A DNA stretch of 64,000 bases from Pseudomonas caricapapayae (GCF_001400735.1 NZ_LJPW01000035.1:1-64000), one strand, 5' to 3'. Numbered from the stretch's first letter, positions 8,481-18,219 are shown. The notes: generated by a model not told the origin, from the letters alone. Program-made: numbers and translations.

Positions 8481-10259
8481 TCAGAATTGTGACGCCTTCA
8501 GCAGGAACAGTGATTCGCTGCCAGCGCGCACCGAAGCGTCCAGCGAGTGAATACGCGGCAGCAAACGTGCGAAATAGAAGCGTGCGGTACCCAGCTTGCT
8601 CGCATAAAACTCTTCCTGTTCTTCTTTGCCGAGCGCTGCCTTGGCCATCATCGCCCACAGGTAAGCGTAGGCGGTGTAACCAAACAGATGCAGGTACTCG
8701 ACAGACGCCGCGCCGATTTCATTGGGGTTGCTGCGCGAACGGTCCAGCACCCAGCCAGTCAGCTCATCCAGCATGTTCAAGGCTTTTGCCAGCGGCTGGG
8801 TAAATTCGTTGAGAGCGTCATCCGAGTCGTTGATGAACTGGCGCACTTCATCCGAAAACAGCTGATAAAACGCGCCGTTCGAGCCGACGATCTTGCGCCC
8901 CACCAGATCCAGCGCCTGAATGCCGTTGGTGCCTTCGTAGATCTGCGTGATACGCACATCGCGCACCAGTTGTTCCTGGCCCCACTCGCGGATGTAACCG
9001 TGACCGCCGAACACCTGCTGGCCGTGAACGGTGGTCTCCAGGCCGATATCACTCAGGAACGCCTTGGCCACCGGCGTCAGCAGCGCCACCAGATCATCGG
9101 CGCGTTTGCGTGCAGCATCGTCCTGGCTGAACTTGGCAATGTCCAGTTGCAGGGCGACATAGCTGGAAAACGCCCTGCCACCTTCGTTGAAGGCCTTCAT
9201 GGTCAGGAGCATGCGACGCACGTCGGGGTGAACGATGATCGGGTCAGCGGCCTTTTCCTTGTTCTGCGCACCGGTCGGGGCGCGGCTCTGCAGGCGATCC
9301 AGCGCATACTCGACGGCGCTCTGGTAAGAGCGCACGCCTGAGGCCAGCCCCTGAATCCCGACACCCAGACGTTCGTAGTTCATCATCGTGAACATCGCCG
9401 CCAGTCCTTTGTTCGGCTCACCGATCAGATAACCCGTGGCGTCATCAAAGTTCATCACGCAGGTCGCCGAGGCCTGGATACCCATCTTGTGTTCGATCGA
9501 ACCACAGCTGACGGTATTGCGCTCGCCAATGCTGCCGTCTTCACCGACCATGAATTTGGGCACCAGAAACAGTGAAATGCCTTTCGGCCCTGGCGGTGCG
9601 TCCGGCAGCTTGGCCAGCACCAGATGGATGATGTTTTCAGTCAGGTCGTGTTCACCGCCGGTAATGAAAATCTTGCTGCCGGTGATCCTGTAGGCACCGT
9701 CAGGCTGCGGCTCGGCTCGGGTGCGAATGATGCCCAGGTCAGTTCCGGCGTGAGCCTCGGTCAGGCACATCGATCCGGCCCAGACGCCCGAATACATGTT
9801 GGGCAGAAATCTGGCCTTCAGCTCTTCGGTGGCGTGGGTGTTTATGGACACACAGGCACCGGAGGTGAGCATCGCGTACAAGCCGAACGCGAGGCTCGCA
9901 GAATTGAGCATCTCCTCGACCTGGGCCGACACCACCTTGGGCATGCCCATGCCGCCAAACTCGGGGTTGCCGCCCACGCCGACCCAGCCGCCTTCCGCGT
10001 AGATCCGGTAAGCTTCGGGGAACCCCGCAGGCGTGGTAACGACCGTGTCTTTCCAGTGACAGCCCTCTTCGTCACCGTTACGACTTAGCGGGGCGATGGT
10101 TTTGCTGGTGACTTTGCCGGCTTCTTCAAGAATGGCGTCGACCGTTTCAGCGTCGACTGTTTCAGCCAGCTCCGGCAGTTGCGCCCAGAGCCTGGAAACC
10201 TCGAAGACTTCATTGAGGACGAAGCGCATATCGCGCAGTGGCGCTTTGTAGTCAGCCAT
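8481..10259 (-). CDS. FadE-type acyl-CoA dehydrogenase (600-residue class)
   Basis: 592 residues of the long acyl-CoA dehydrogenase subgroup (extra carboxyl domain beyond the 380-residue core), the class that includes DmdC and the Pseudomonas FadE enzymes at PA0506-PA0508. The catalytic base is Glu442 in Y-E-G-T-N-G-I-Q-A-L-D-L; FAD- and substrate-binding blocks are visible as M-C-L-T-E-A-H-A-G-T-D-L-G near 164 and G-S-I-E-H-K-M-G-I near 253. It should oxidise acyl-CoA to trans-2-enoyl-CoA, passing electrons to ETF. A second copy lies at 12142-13947; the two share the same amino end (DYKAPLRD) and are clear paralogues. Confidence 0.93.
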   Translation of the reverse strand: MADYKAPLRDMRFVLNEVFEVSRLWAQLPELAETVDAETVDAILEEAGKVTSKTIAPLSRNGDEEGCHWKDTVVTTPAGFPEAYRIYAEGGWVGVGGNPEFGGMGMPKVVSAQVEEMLNSASLAFGLYAMLTSGACVSINTHATEELKARFLPNMYSGVWAGSMCLTEAHAGTDLGIIRTRAEPQPDGAYRITGSKIFITGGEHDLTENIIHLVLAKLPDAPPGPKGISLFLVPKFMVGEDGSIGERNTVSCGSIEHKMGIQASATCVMNFDDATGYLIGEPNKGLAAMFTMMNYERLGVGIQGLASGVRSYQSAVEYALDRLQSRAPTGAQNKEKAADPIIVHPDVRRMLLTMKAFNEGGRAFSSYVALQLDIAKFSQDDAARKRADDLVALLTPVAKAFLSDIGLETTVHGQQVFGGHGYIREWGQEQLVRDVRITQIYEGTNGIQALDLVGRKIVGSNGAFYQLFSDEVRQFINDSDDALNEFTQPLAKALNMLDELTGWVLDRSRSNPNEIGAASVEYLHLFGYTAYAYLWAMMAKAALGKEEQEEFYASKLGTARFYFARLLPRIHSLDASVRAGSESLFLLKASQF

Positions 10260-10427
10260 GGCAAACCTCGTGAAACGGAGCGAAATTCTGTTGGAGGCTG
10301 ATAGGTGCGTGCAGCGACGCAGATCAGCAGTCGAGTTTCACGAGTCTACCCGAACAACATTTCAGAGACATAGGGTCGTGTCATGACTCAACAGTCATGA
10401 CAGGTCACGGGAAATACCAGAATGTGC

Positions 10428-11726
10428 TCAGGTAGCCGCTTCGGTGGTGCGCACAGCACCGCGCCGGTTCAACTGCCCATAAGCGACCACGCAATTACGT
10501 CCTGCCCCCTTGGCCGCGTACAGCGCCTGGTCGGCGCTTTTCAGCACTTCTTCGGGCGTACGATGCTCTGGCTGGCGCTCGGCAACGCCAATGCTGACCG
10601 TCACCGACACGCTGCCTGAGTGAGCCCCGCTGCGGCGTTGCCGGCCTTGCTGATCGTCTTGCGGGCGACTGTCCTTGTTGCGCAGCTGAATCTCGTAATT
10701 GGCGATGGTTTCACGAATGGCTTCCAGGTGCGGCATGCATTCGTCGATAGTCTTGGCGGCAAACACGATAGCGAATTCTTCGCCGCCATAGCGATACGCC
10801 TTGCCGCCACCGTTGGTGATTTTCGACAGTTTGCTGGCAACCAGACGCAGTACCTGATCCCCCACGTCGTGCCCGTGGGTGTCGTTGAATTTCTTGAAGT
10901 GATCCACGTCGCTCATCGCCAGCACATAGTTGCGCCCAAGACGCTGCATGCGCTCATTGAGCGCCCGGCGACCAGGCAGGCCCGTGAGCTCATCGCGGAA
11001 CGCCATCTGATAAGCCTCGTGGGCGACGGCTGCGGCAATCATCAGCATGACCTGACTGCACAGGATATTCAGCGTGAACGGGAGGATGAACGTTTTCGGC
11101 AACGCCCAGAACAACCCCAGCAGACCGACAATCTGTGCAGCGTGCAGCGGTCGCGGCTTCTCCAGGTATTGCCAGATCAGCACCCCGAACGACACCAGAA
11201 ACATCGCGTAGGACAGCTGAATAAGGCTCATCCATGCACCATGCAGCGCAGGCCAGCGGATGTCTGCCAGCCAGACCTGCAACTCGACCGGATAACTTTG
11301 TTCAAGACCCAATGCCACGCTGCTGACCGCCACCAGGACCGCGAGCCGCGCGACCATGTCCTGAAACAGATGCGTTCGCTCCTCCCACGCCGCATACAAC
11401 CCGAACAGCACCGGCAACAGCAGACAGACCAGATGGAAGATCACCGCCGCATCATCACGGACCTTGCCGTTGTCCCGATAGAAGTCAGTCTGGGTATCGA
11501 GCAGGTAGTAGGCGATGTACACCGTGAGCATCAGAAACAGCTCGCGCTGACGCCGGTAGACGCAGCAATACGCACCGCCCAACAGCAGAACCAGCGTTGG
11601 CAGCACATTGAAAAGCGAAGTGAAGAAGACGTTCAGGTCCTTGACGTAAGCAGCCGCGAGCCCCGCCACCAGCAAGCCCAGTGAAGGCAAAAAATGACTC
11701 AATCGCGCAGCGGATGGACGCAACAA
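10428..11726 (-). CDS. Membrane-anchored GGDEF diguanylate cyclase
   Basis: 432 residues. About 240 residues at the amino end form six to eight hydrophobic helices (e.g. 12-28, 35-57, 62-76, 94-113, 125-140, 168-187, 200-235). A complete GGDEF domain follows: D-E-L-T-G-L-P-G-R-R at ~245, the metal-binding S-D-V-D-H-F-K-K-F-N-D at ~272 and the active signature G-G-E-E-F at 314-318. It should make cyclic di-GMP in response to an unknown membrane signal. The inhibitory I-site RxxD expected about five residues before GGEEF is absent (sequence there is G-G-K-A-Y-R-Y). About 25 extra Arg/Gln-rich residues interrupt the domain after 340. It separates the two acyl-CoA dehydrogenases. Confidence 0.93.
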   Translation of the reverse strand: MLRPSAARLSHFLPSLGLLVAGLAAAYVKDLNVFFTSLFNVLPTLVLLLGGAYCCVYRRQRELFLMLTVYIAYYLLDTQTDFYRDNGKVRDDAAVIFHLVCLLLPVLFGLYAAWEERTHLFQDMVARLAVLVAVSSVALGLEQSYPVELQVWLADIRWPALHGAWMSLIQLSYAMFLVSFGVLIWQYLEKPRPLHAAQIVGLLGLFWALPKTFILPFTLNILCSQVMLMIAAAVAHEAYQMAFRDELTGLPGRRALNERMQRLGRNYVLAMSDVDHFKKFNDTHGHDVGDQVLRLVASKLSKITNGGGKAYRYGGEEFAIVFAAKTIDECMPHLEAIRETIANYEIQLRNKDSRPQDDQQGRQRRSGAHSGSVSVTVSIGVAERQPEHRTPEEVLKSADQALYAAKGAGRNCVVAYGQLNRRGAVRTTEAAT

Positions 11727-12093
11727 AAGGGTTATCTCCTACCCGGCATCTGAATGGGTGACTGACTTGATGGCATTGTGCCCTCCGCCAGCGAACAATG
11801 CATCGGCAGGATCAACAAACAACTTAATTTCTGTAACGGCAGGAAGCGGGAAATGTTTATTGCGGGATTTCTCGTGCCCATGCGTTGGCATGCCGCTCGG
11901 GACGCACATAAAGGCGCTTTCTTATCGCGATGGCATTGACGACGCAGAGCGTCACGAAATGCACTCCTACGCGGAGCGTGAGGAACGAGAGGTGTCCAGG
12001 AAAACACTTTTTGTGACTATGCGCGGGGCCTGAGCGCCTTCTCAGGTCTCGTTGGAATTCGAATACAGCAATGCGCTAAAACGCACCCATAAA
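11727..12093. repeat. Intergenic region with a GACGCAGAGCGTC repeat
   Basis: 367 bp between the diguanylate cyclase start (11726, minus) and the terminator of the second acyl-CoA dehydrogenase. It should hold the cyclase promoter. At 11938-11995 it carries GACGCAGAGCGTCACGAAA followed by a CCTACGCGGAGCGT arm, the same element as at 20209-20262. No convincing coding frame was seen. Confidence 0.6.
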
Positions 12094-12124
12094 AAAACCG
12101 CCTGATCATCGAGCAGGCGGTTTT
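12094..12124 (-). terminator. Intrinsic terminator of the second acyl-CoA dehydrogenase
   Basis: Eleven-base arms AAAACCGCCTG (12094-12104) and CAGGCGGTTTT (12114-12124) with a nine-base loop, 18 bases past the minus-strand stop codon at 12142. On the minus strand the stem is followed by a T-rich tract. Confidence 0.88.
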
Positions 12125-12141
12125 CATGACGTCAGCGAAGC

Positions 12142-13947
12142 TTAGTAAGCCAGGCCGAAGTCTTCTTCTTTCATGTCCATCAGGTTGGCAGCGCCCGACA
12201 GGATGGCGGCAACATGCGTGCGAGTGCGCGGCAGAATACGCTGGAAGTAGAAACGCGCCGTCTGGATCTTGGCGCGGTAGAACGCCTCGTCCGAAGTGCC
12301 GGCAGCCAGTTTTTCGGCCGCAACACGCGCCATGTCGGCCCAGAAATAAGCCAGGCAGGCATAACCGGAGAACATGATGTAATCCACCGACGCGGCACCG
12401 ACTTCTTCGCGGTCCTTCATGGCCGCCATGCCGACTTTCAGGGTCAGGTCGCCCCACTCCTTGTTCAGCGCAGCCAATGGCGTCACGAATTCCTGCACGG
12501 CTTCGTTACCCTCGTTGCCCTGGCAGAACTTGTGGACGATCCTGGTAAAGCCCTTCAGCGCTTCGCCTTGGGTCATCAGCACCTTGCGGCCCAGCAGGTC
12601 GAGGGCCTGGATACCGGTGGTGCCTTCGTACAGCATCGAGATCCGGCTGTCGCGAACGTTCTGCTCCATGCCCCATTCGGCGATGAAACCGTGACCGCCA
12701 TAGATCTGCACGCCATGATTGGCCGCTTCAAAACCCACTTCGGTCATGAATGCCTTGGCAATCGGCGTCATGAACGCCAACAATGCGTCGGCGGCTTTCT
12801 TCTGCTCGGGGTCTTCGCTGTACTTGACGATGTCGACCTGCTTGGCGGTGAAGTACACCATGGCACGCGTGCCTTCAGCGAAAGCCTTCATAGTCAGCAG
12901 CATGCGACGCACGTCCGGGTGGACGATGATCGGATCGGCGGCCTTGTCCGGTGCTTTCGGGCCTGTCAACGAGCGCATCTGCAGGCGATCACGGGCATAT
13001 TGCAGACCGCCCTGGAAGGCAATTTCGGCATGCGCCAGACCTTGTAGCGCAGTTCCAAGCCGCGCGGTGTTCATGAACGTGAACATGCAGTTCAGGCCTT
13101 TGTTCGGCGGGCCGATCAGATAGCCGGTAGCGCCGTCGAAGTTCATCACGCAGGTGGCGTTGCCGTGGATCCCCATCTTGTGTTCGATGGAACCACAGTT
13201 GACCGCGTTGCGCTCACCCACATTGCCATCGGCAGCGGGAAGGAACTTGGGCACGATGAACAGCGAGATGCCTTTGGTGCCAGCCGGGGCATCCGGCAGG
13301 CGGGCCAGCACGATATGGACGATGTTATCGGCCATATCGTGTTCGCCAGCGGAAATGAAAATCTTGGTGCCGGTAACCTTGTAGGTCCCGTCAGCCTGAG
13401 GTTCGGCCCGGGTGCGCAACATGCCCAGGTCAGTACCGCAGTGAGATTCGGTCAGGCACATGGTGCCGGTCCACTCGCCGGTTACCAGTTTGCTCAGGTA
13501 AGCATCCTGCTGTTCGGGCGTGCCATGCTCGGAAATGGTGTTCATTGCGCCATGCGACAGCCCTGGGTACATGCCCCAGGACCAGTTCGCCTCACCCACC
13601 ATCTCGCTCACCGCCAGACCCAGCGACTCGGGCAGAGCCTGACCGCCGTAAGCAACGTCATGCGTCAGGCTCGGCCAGCCGCCGTCGACGAATTGTTGGT
13701 ACGCCTGTTTGAAGCCGGACGGCGTCTTCACGCCTGATGCGCTCCAGGTGCAGCCTTCGGTGTCGCCTACCCGGTTCAGCGGAGCCAGAACCTGTTCACA
13801 GAACCTGGCACTCCCTTCAAGAATGGCGTCGACCGTGTCCGGAGTGGCTTCATGACAAGCTGGCAGACTTTGATAGTGTGCTTCATAACCGAGCAGCTCA
13901 TCACGGACGAAACGAATATCACGCAAGGGAGCCTTGTAGTCAGGCAT
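12142..13947 (-). CDS. FadE-type acyl-CoA dehydrogenase (600-residue class), paralogue
   Basis: 601 residues, same architecture as the product of 8481-10259 and alike over its whole length. The catalytic Glu is E441 in Y-E-G-T-T-G-I-Q-A-L-D; FAD-site block M-C-L-T-E-S-H-C-G-T-D-L-G near 163. It is the gene nearest to the double PsrA-like operator at 14044-14070, about 100 bp upstream of its start, and in P. aeruginosa the equivalent gene PA0506 beside bioD is a known PsrA target. This predicts induction by long-chain fatty acids. It has its own terminator, so it is probably monocistronic. Confidence 0.93.
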   Translation of the reverse strand: MPDYKAPLRDIRFVRDELLGYEAHYQSLPACHEATPDTVDAILEGSARFCEQVLAPLNRVGDTEGCTWSASGVKTPSGFKQAYQQFVDGGWPSLTHDVAYGGQALPESLGLAVSEMVGEANWSWGMYPGLSHGAMNTISEHGTPEQQDAYLSKLVTGEWTGTMCLTESHCGTDLGMLRTRAEPQADGTYKVTGTKIFISAGEHDMADNIVHIVLARLPDAPAGTKGISLFIVPKFLPAADGNVGERNAVNCGSIEHKMGIHGNATCVMNFDGATGYLIGPPNKGLNCMFTFMNTARLGTALQGLAHAEIAFQGGLQYARDRLQMRSLTGPKAPDKAADPIIVHPDVRRMLLTMKAFAEGTRAMVYFTAKQVDIVKYSEDPEQKKAADALLAFMTPIAKAFMTEVGFEAANHGVQIYGGHGFIAEWGMEQNVRDSRISMLYEGTTGIQALDLLGRKVLMTQGEALKGFTRIVHKFCQGNEGNEAVQEFVTPLAALNKEWGDLTLKVGMAAMKDREEVGAASVDYIMFSGYACLAYFWADMARVAAEKLAAGTSDEAFYRAKIQTARFYFQRILPRTRTHVAAILSGAANLMDMKEEDFGLAY

Positions 13948-14043
13948 AGCGATAAACCTCTGCTGATGAATCCTGGAACGAATGACCGGGCGGTCGCTGA
14001 AAGCATAGCCTCAGGCACCAGACAAGCTCGTATGCCTTGCGGT

Positions 14044-14070
14044 CAAACAGGTGTTTGAAACATACGTTTA
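14044..14070. promoter_or_regulatory. Double PsrA-type operator upstream of the acyl-CoA dehydrogenase
   Basis: CAAACAGGTGTTTG at 14044-14057 is a perfect match to the PsrA motif (G/C)AAAC-N2-4-GTTTG(C/G). It overlaps by one base a second, slightly weaker copy, GAAACATACGTTTA at 14057-14070. PsrA is a TetR-type repressor released by long-chain acyl-CoA or fatty acids. The site lies 97-123 bp upstream of the minus-strand start at 13947. Confidence 0.75.
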
Positions 14071-14295
14071 CGCCCAAACCTTGTCAATAGCTAAGCGCGC
14101 ACCATTCGTCCACGCTGCTCCGCAGGCCGATCAGGCAAGGGCATCAGGCGTAGTGAAAACCGCAAGGGCAAGCTTAGTCGAGGGCGGACAGCGTTGGGGG
14201 ACGATACAGAAAGGTGATGGAGGGCAATTCAGAAAATGACGCCGTGCACAGGTGGCACGGCGCTGGCTTTACACGAGGCGTTGAAACGAAGGGCG
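14071..14295. other. Intergenic region, nothing recognised
   Basis: 225 bp between the PsrA-like sites and the stop of the small gene at 14296. A 62-codon plus-strand frame (14051-14239) exists but overlaps the operator and has no ribosome site or recognisable composition. A partly symmetrical GCCGTGC...GCACGGC hairpin at about 14240-14262 (GCCGTGCACAGGTGGCACGGC) may end the transcript of the small gene on the minus strand. Confidence 0.4.
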
Positions 14296-14592
14296 TTAAG
14301 CGTAGGTGTCGATCAGAGTGCCAAGCGCTTCATCGCTGGCCTTCTGGACCGCAACCCCGGCTTCGACCTGAGTCTTGCCAGCGTTGAGCTCGACAATGTT
14401 GGCTGACAGGTCGGAACGCTGGCTACGGTCGACCGAGCGCAGGTTTTCAAGCTGAAAGTCGGAAGACTGGCTTCTGCCCGACACTTCGATGTTGGAGCTG
14501 GCAATCTGGGTGGCCGCCTGATCCACACGACCTTGCCCGACCTGCATAGCGCTAAGGCCTGGGTAGAGAGTGTTGTTCATGGTGATTTGCAT
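14296..14592 (-). CDS. Small conserved protein resembling flagellar rod-protein ends
   Basis: 98 residues; same place as PA0505 of P. aeruginosa, between bioD and the acyl-CoA dehydrogenase. The amino part (L-Y-P-G-L-S-A-M-Q-V-G-Q-G-R-V-D-Q-A-A-T-Q-I-A) is like the amino helix of flagellar rod/hook proteins and the tail (N-A-G-K-T-Q-V-E-A-G-V-A-V-Q-K-A-S-D-E-A-L-G-T-L-I-D-T) is like their carboxyl helix, with no central domain. There are no cysteines and no signal peptide. GAGG stands 8 bases before the ATG at 14592. The likeness is by eye only; function unknown. Confidence 0.75.
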   Translation of the reverse strand: MQITMNNTLYPGLSAMQVGQGRVDQAATQIASSNIEVSGRSQSSDFQLENLRSVDRSQRSDLSANIVELNAGKTQVEAGVAVQKASDEALGTLIDTYA

Positions 14593-14726
14593 AAGCCGAT
14601 CCTCAGTTCAAAAAACGAACACGTGCCATTGAACCAGCATTTGCGCAGAAATACTCGACAAATAGACTAATGGCACTAGGCCGCATGATAGCCTGAGTCT
14701 TGAGAAAACCAAAACTGCCTTGTCTG

Positions 14727-15407
14727 TCAGCGCAGCAGGCCCGGCTCAAGGTATTGCGCCACATTTTCGGCACTTGCCTCGCTCAATCGTGGCACCCGCC
14801 CCAGACAAGGTGCAGGCAAACGCTCGACCAGTGTGGCGAGGTTTTCCTCAAGCCGTGAGGTGTCTGCGTCGATGACATTGGCCACCCAGCCTGCCAGGTG
14901 CAGGCCGTCGCGGGCGATGGCCTCGACGGTCAGCAGCGCATGATTGATACAGCCCAGACGCACGCCCACTACCAGAATCACTGGCAGATCCAGCGCAATG
15001 GCCAGATCGGACAGGTTGCTCTGCCCGGCCAATGGCACACGCCAGCCGCCCGCACCTTCGATCAAGGTGAAATCTGCCCGTTTATCCAGAATGTGCCGCA
15101 TGGGTTGCAGCAACGAATCGACAGTCAGCACCACACCCGCCTCAACCGCCGCAAGGTGCGGCGCGATCGCAGGCTCGAACGCCAGTGGATTGACCTCATC
15201 GTAATTCAGCTCGATAGAGCACTGGGCATGCAACGCCAGCGCATCGGAATTGCGCAGCCCTTCTGCAGTCACCACGCAGCCGGACGCCACAGGCTTGCCC
15301 GCCGCGGTGGTCAGACCCTTCAGCCGCGCGGCATGCAGTAAACCGGCAGCCACCGTGGTCTTGCCAGCATCGGTGTCGGTGCCGGTGATGAAATAGGCAG
15401 TGCTCAT
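14727..15407 (-). CDS. bioD: BioD, dethiobiotin synthetase
   Basis: 226 residues from ATG 15407, giving MSTAYFITGTDTDAGKTT, the standard amino end with the P-loop G-T-D-T-D-A-G-K-T-T at residues 9-18. The longer open frame to 15452 would add 15 residues with no family likeness. The enzyme carboxylates 7,8-diaminopelargonate with CO2 and ATP to dethiobiotin. The E-G-A-G-G-W block around residue 120 is also characteristic. It is the last gene of the bioBFHCD operon, 28 bp after bioC. Confidence 0.96.
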   Translation of the reverse strand: MSTAYFITGTDTDAGKTTVAAGLLHAARLKGLTTAAGKPVASGCVVTAEGLRNSDALALHAQCSIELNYDEVNPLAFEPAIAPHLAAVEAGVVLTVDSLLQPMRHILDKRADFTLIEGAGGWRVPLAGQSNLSDLAIALDLPVILVVGVRLGCINHALLTVEAIARDGLHLAGWVANVIDADTSRLEENLATLVERLPAPCLGRVPRLSEASAENVAQYLEPGLLR

Positions 15408-15435
15408 CTCGACAATCTGTCCTTGCATCGTGAAG

Positions 15436-16248
15436 TCATAAGGCTTTTTCAAGTACCGCGTAAATCACCTGATAGGTCGCGGGCAGCCCGCCTTTCTGGC
15501 GGAAGCCCTCATAGGCCTGAACCATGCCCATGATCCGTTCGCGCCCGGTCAGGCCATTGGGCCGTCCCGGATTAAGGTTGTGCGCCCCGAGCGCCTTCAA
15601 TTCATGCGTCAGGCTACGTACATCGGGGTAATGCAAAACCTGCGGGCGTACCTCGAGACTGCGAACCCGCAGACCACTGGCGGCGCACAACTGACGGTAG
15701 TCCGCTTCGTGGCGAAAGCGGTTCACATGCACCCGGCCGTCCACGGCCTGCCAACTGTCGCGCAACTCATACAGCGTCCCGGCACACAGGCTGGCGAAGG
15801 CAAACACACCGCCTGGTTGCAATACGCGCTGAGCCTCCCGGAGCACTGCGGAGAAATCAGCGCACCACTGCACGGCGAGACTGGAAAAAATCAGTCCGCA
15901 ACGCTCATCACGCAGTGGCAGGTGCTCGGCATCACCTGCCACAAAGTGCTGCGCACCACCCGATGGCTGCGCATGCCGCAACATGCCTTCGGCGATGTCC
16001 AGGGCGATGCCTTCGCTACCACCGAACCGCTGATGCAGCGCCCGACTGAAATAGCCAGTGCCGCTCCCCAGATCCAGCCAGCGGGCCGGAACGAGCTCCG
16101 CAGGCAGACGCGACAGCAGCTCGTTGCCGACGCTGCGCTGCAATTCGGCAACGCTGTCGTAACTGCCTGCCGCTTTGGAAAAGGACGCGGCGACCTGACG
16201 TTTGTCAGGCAGAACAGAGGGCGGTTTGGGCATAGAAAGATCAGTCAT
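15436..16248 (-). CDS. bioC: BioC, malonyl-ACP O-methyltransferase
   Basis: 270 residues. SAM-dependent methyltransferase motif I is seen as D-L-G-S-G-T-G near residue 60. BioC methylates the free carboxyl of malonyl-ACP so that it can pass through fatty-acid synthesis as a disguised primer for pimeloyl-ACP. The amino segment [13 protein letters not shown] is the usual BioC start. It overlaps bioH by eight bases, indicating translational coupling. Confidence 0.95.
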   Translation of the reverse strand: MTDLSMPKPPSVLPDKRQVAASFSKAAGSYDSVAELQRSVGNELLSRLPAELVPARWLDLGSGTGYFSRALHQRFGGSEGIALDIAEGMLRHAQPSGGAQHFVAGDAEHLPLRDERCGLIFSSLAVQWCADFSAVLREAQRVLQPGGVFAFASLCAGTLYELRDSWQAVDGRVHVNRFRHEADYRQLCAASGLRVRSLEVRPQVLHYPDVRSLTHELKALGAHNLNPGRPNGLTGRERIMGMVQAYEGFRQKGGLPATYQVIYAVLEKAL

Positions 16249-16972
16249 CGTCCAGCTCGTGCAGAAAGGCGTGGATCGCAGCGGCTACTCCGTGAGGGTT
16301 TTCCAGAATGAATGCATGACTGGCCTGTTCGATCAGGCCCACTTCGACATCCGGCAACAGGGTGAGCAGATCGCTTGCGGCCTCAGCGGGCACGAACGCG
16401 TCAAGCCCGGCGAACAGATGCAACTGAGGGCCGCGATAGGTTTGCAGCGCGCTGCGGGTATCAAGTTGCTGGAGTATTTTCAGCCCGTCGACCAACGCCG
16501 TCCTGGAGCTGTGCGGCGCACCCGCCTTGAGCAATCGGGCAAGTCCGCGAGGGTCTTCTGCACCTTGAGTACACAATAGGCTGAAACGCTTGAGGGTTGC
16601 GTCCGGGTCAACGGCGCAGCCTGCCAGAAACGCGTCGAAATCCTGCGCGGGCATCGCATTCGGCCACGCTCCTCGGGTCACAAAACAGGCGTTGCTGGCC
16701 AGCGTCAGCAACCCGCAGCAGCCTTCGCCGCGCCGCGCCGCCAGCTCGGCCGCGAGCATGCCGCCCAGCGACCAGCCGCCCAGCCAGGCATTGTCCGGCA
16801 GGTTGGCGTCCAGCTCGTCGAGCCAGTCAGGCAGGTCGCAGCTTTCGATATCCGGCAACGGCTCGATTTCGACCCGCAAATGTTCGTCAAGCCCATGCAA
16901 CGCAGCGGCAAGCGGCTCCAGCGGAGAAACGCCCAGGCCCCAGCCTGGCAACAGAATCAGACGATCACGCAT
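16241..16972 (-). CDS. bioH: BioH, pimeloyl-ACP methyl ester carboxylesterase
   Basis: 243 residues from ATG 16972, which overlaps the end of bioF (shared ATGCGTGA) and has GGAG upstream. It is an alpha/beta-hydrolase: nucleophile Ser68 in G-W-S-L-G-G, Asp in A-G-L-D-A-F-V-P, His in A-S-H-A-F. BioH removes the methyl put on by BioC once the pimeloyl chain is complete. A second ATG at 16999 is possible but lies deeper in bioF and adds nine residues before the first strand. Confidence 0.95.
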   Translation of the reverse strand: MRDRLILLPGWGLGVSPLEPLAAALHGLDEHLRVEIEPLPDIESCDLPDWLDELDANLPDNAWLGGWSLGGMLAAELAARRGEGCCGLLTLASNACFVTRGAWPNAMPAQDFDAFLAGCAVDPDATLKRFSLLCTQGAEDPRGLARLLKAGAPHSSRTALVDGLKILQQLDTRSALQTYRGPQLHLFAGLDAFVPAEAASDLLTLLPDVEVGLIEQASHAFILENPHGVAAAIHAFLHELDDD

Positions 16973-18155
16973 GGACAGGCTCCGAGGGCTGACTTGCATC
17001 CAGCAGCGGATAGCACTGCTCCAGTGCGTTCAATAATAGCTGCACGTCGGCCTCACTGTGGGCGGCAGACAAAGTCACGCGCAGCCGGGCACTGCCCGCA
17101 GGCACCGTAGGTGGACGAATCGCCGTGACCAGCAAGCCACGCTCACGAAGCAGCGTCGACAGCCGCAATGCCTGCCCGGCATCACCGATCATGATCGGCT
17201 GGATCGGCGTAAAGCTGTCCATCAGTTGCAGGCCGATCTGCCCGGCACCGTGGCGGAACTGTTGGATCAGCCGCGCCAGATGCTCGCGACGCCAATGCTC
17301 GGTACGCAGCAACTGCAGGCTTTTCAACGTGGCGCAGGCCAATGCAGGCGGCTGGCTGGTGGTGTAGATGTACGGACGGGCGAACTGGATCAGGGTTTCG
17401 ATCAACTCTTCACTGCCAGCCACAAACGCCCCGGAAGTACCGAACGACTTGCCGAGGGTGCCGACCAGCACGGGCACGTCATCCATAGTCAGGCCGAAAT
17501 GCTCGACGATGCCCGCACCGTTGGCCCCCAATGGCCCGAAACCGTGGGCGTCGTCCACCATCAGCCAGGCACCTTTGGCCCTCGCAGCCTGGGCCAGCGC
17601 AGGCAGGTCAGCGATATCACCGTCCATGCTGAACACCCCGTCGGTGACCACCAGCGTATCGCCCACGGATTTTTCCAGGCGGCCCGTCAGGCTGGTCACG
17701 TCGTTGTGCAGATAGCGCGAGAAACGGGCACCGCTGAGCAGACCGGCATCCAGCAGCGAGGCATGATTGAGACGGTCTTCCAGCACCGTATCGCCCTGCC
17801 CGACCAAGGCGGTCACAGCACCAAGGTTGGCCATGTAACCGTTGGAAAAGAGCAAGGCGCGCGGGCGGCCGGTCAGCTCGGCAAGCGCTTCTTCCAGTTC
17901 ATGGTGGGGCGCACTGTGGCCGATCACCAGATGCGAAGCCCCGCCACCCACGCCCCAGCGCTCGGCACCCGCCTGCCAGGCAGCGATCACATCGGGATGA
18001 TTGGCCAGCCCCATGTAGTCGTTGCTGCAGAACGCGAGCAATGGCTGACCGTCGACAACCACTTGCGGGCCTTGCGGGCTCTGCAGCAACGGGCGCTGAC
18101 GATAGAGGTGTTCGGCGCGACGGGTGTCGAGGCGCGTGCGGAGATCGAAAGACAT
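16965..18155 (-). CDS. bioF: BioF, 8-amino-7-oxononanoate synthase
   Basis: 396 residues of the PLP alpha-oxoamine synthase family. The PLP lysine is K236 in [12 protein letters not shown]201-D202-A203-H204-G-F-G is the cofactor-binding Asp/His segment. The enzyme condenses pimeloyl-ACP with L-alanine. It follows bioB after 64 bp and overlaps bioH. Confidence 0.97.
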   Translation of the reverse strand: MSFDLRTRLDTRRAEHLYRQRPLLQSPQGPQVVVDGQPLLAFCSNDYMGLANHPDVIAAWQAGAERWGVGGGASHLVIGHSAPHHELEEALAELTGRPRALLFSNGYMANLGAVTALVGQGDTVLEDRLNHASLLDAGLLSGARFSRYLHNDVTSLTGRLEKSVGDTLVVTDGVFSMDGDIADLPALAQAARAKGAWLMVDDAHGFGPLGANGAGIVEHFGLTMDDVPVLVGTLGKSFGTSGAFVAGSEELIETLIQFARPYIYTTSQPPALACATLKSLQLLRTEHWRREHLARLIQQFRHGAGQIGLQLMDSFTPIQPIMIGDAGQALRLSTLLRERGLLVTAIRPPTVPAGSARLRVTLSAAHSEADVQLLLNALEQCYPLLDASQPSEPVHA

Positions 18156-18219
18156 GCAGGCCCCGGTCCGGAAAATGACAGTTCAAAACGGGCCGCAACA
18201 AAGCGGCCCGTTCATGGGG

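Noticed and set aside
14051..14239. 62-codon plus-strand frame after the acyl-CoA dehydrogenase promoter
   Set aside because: Begins inside the PsrA-like operator, no ribosome site, composition not coding-like.
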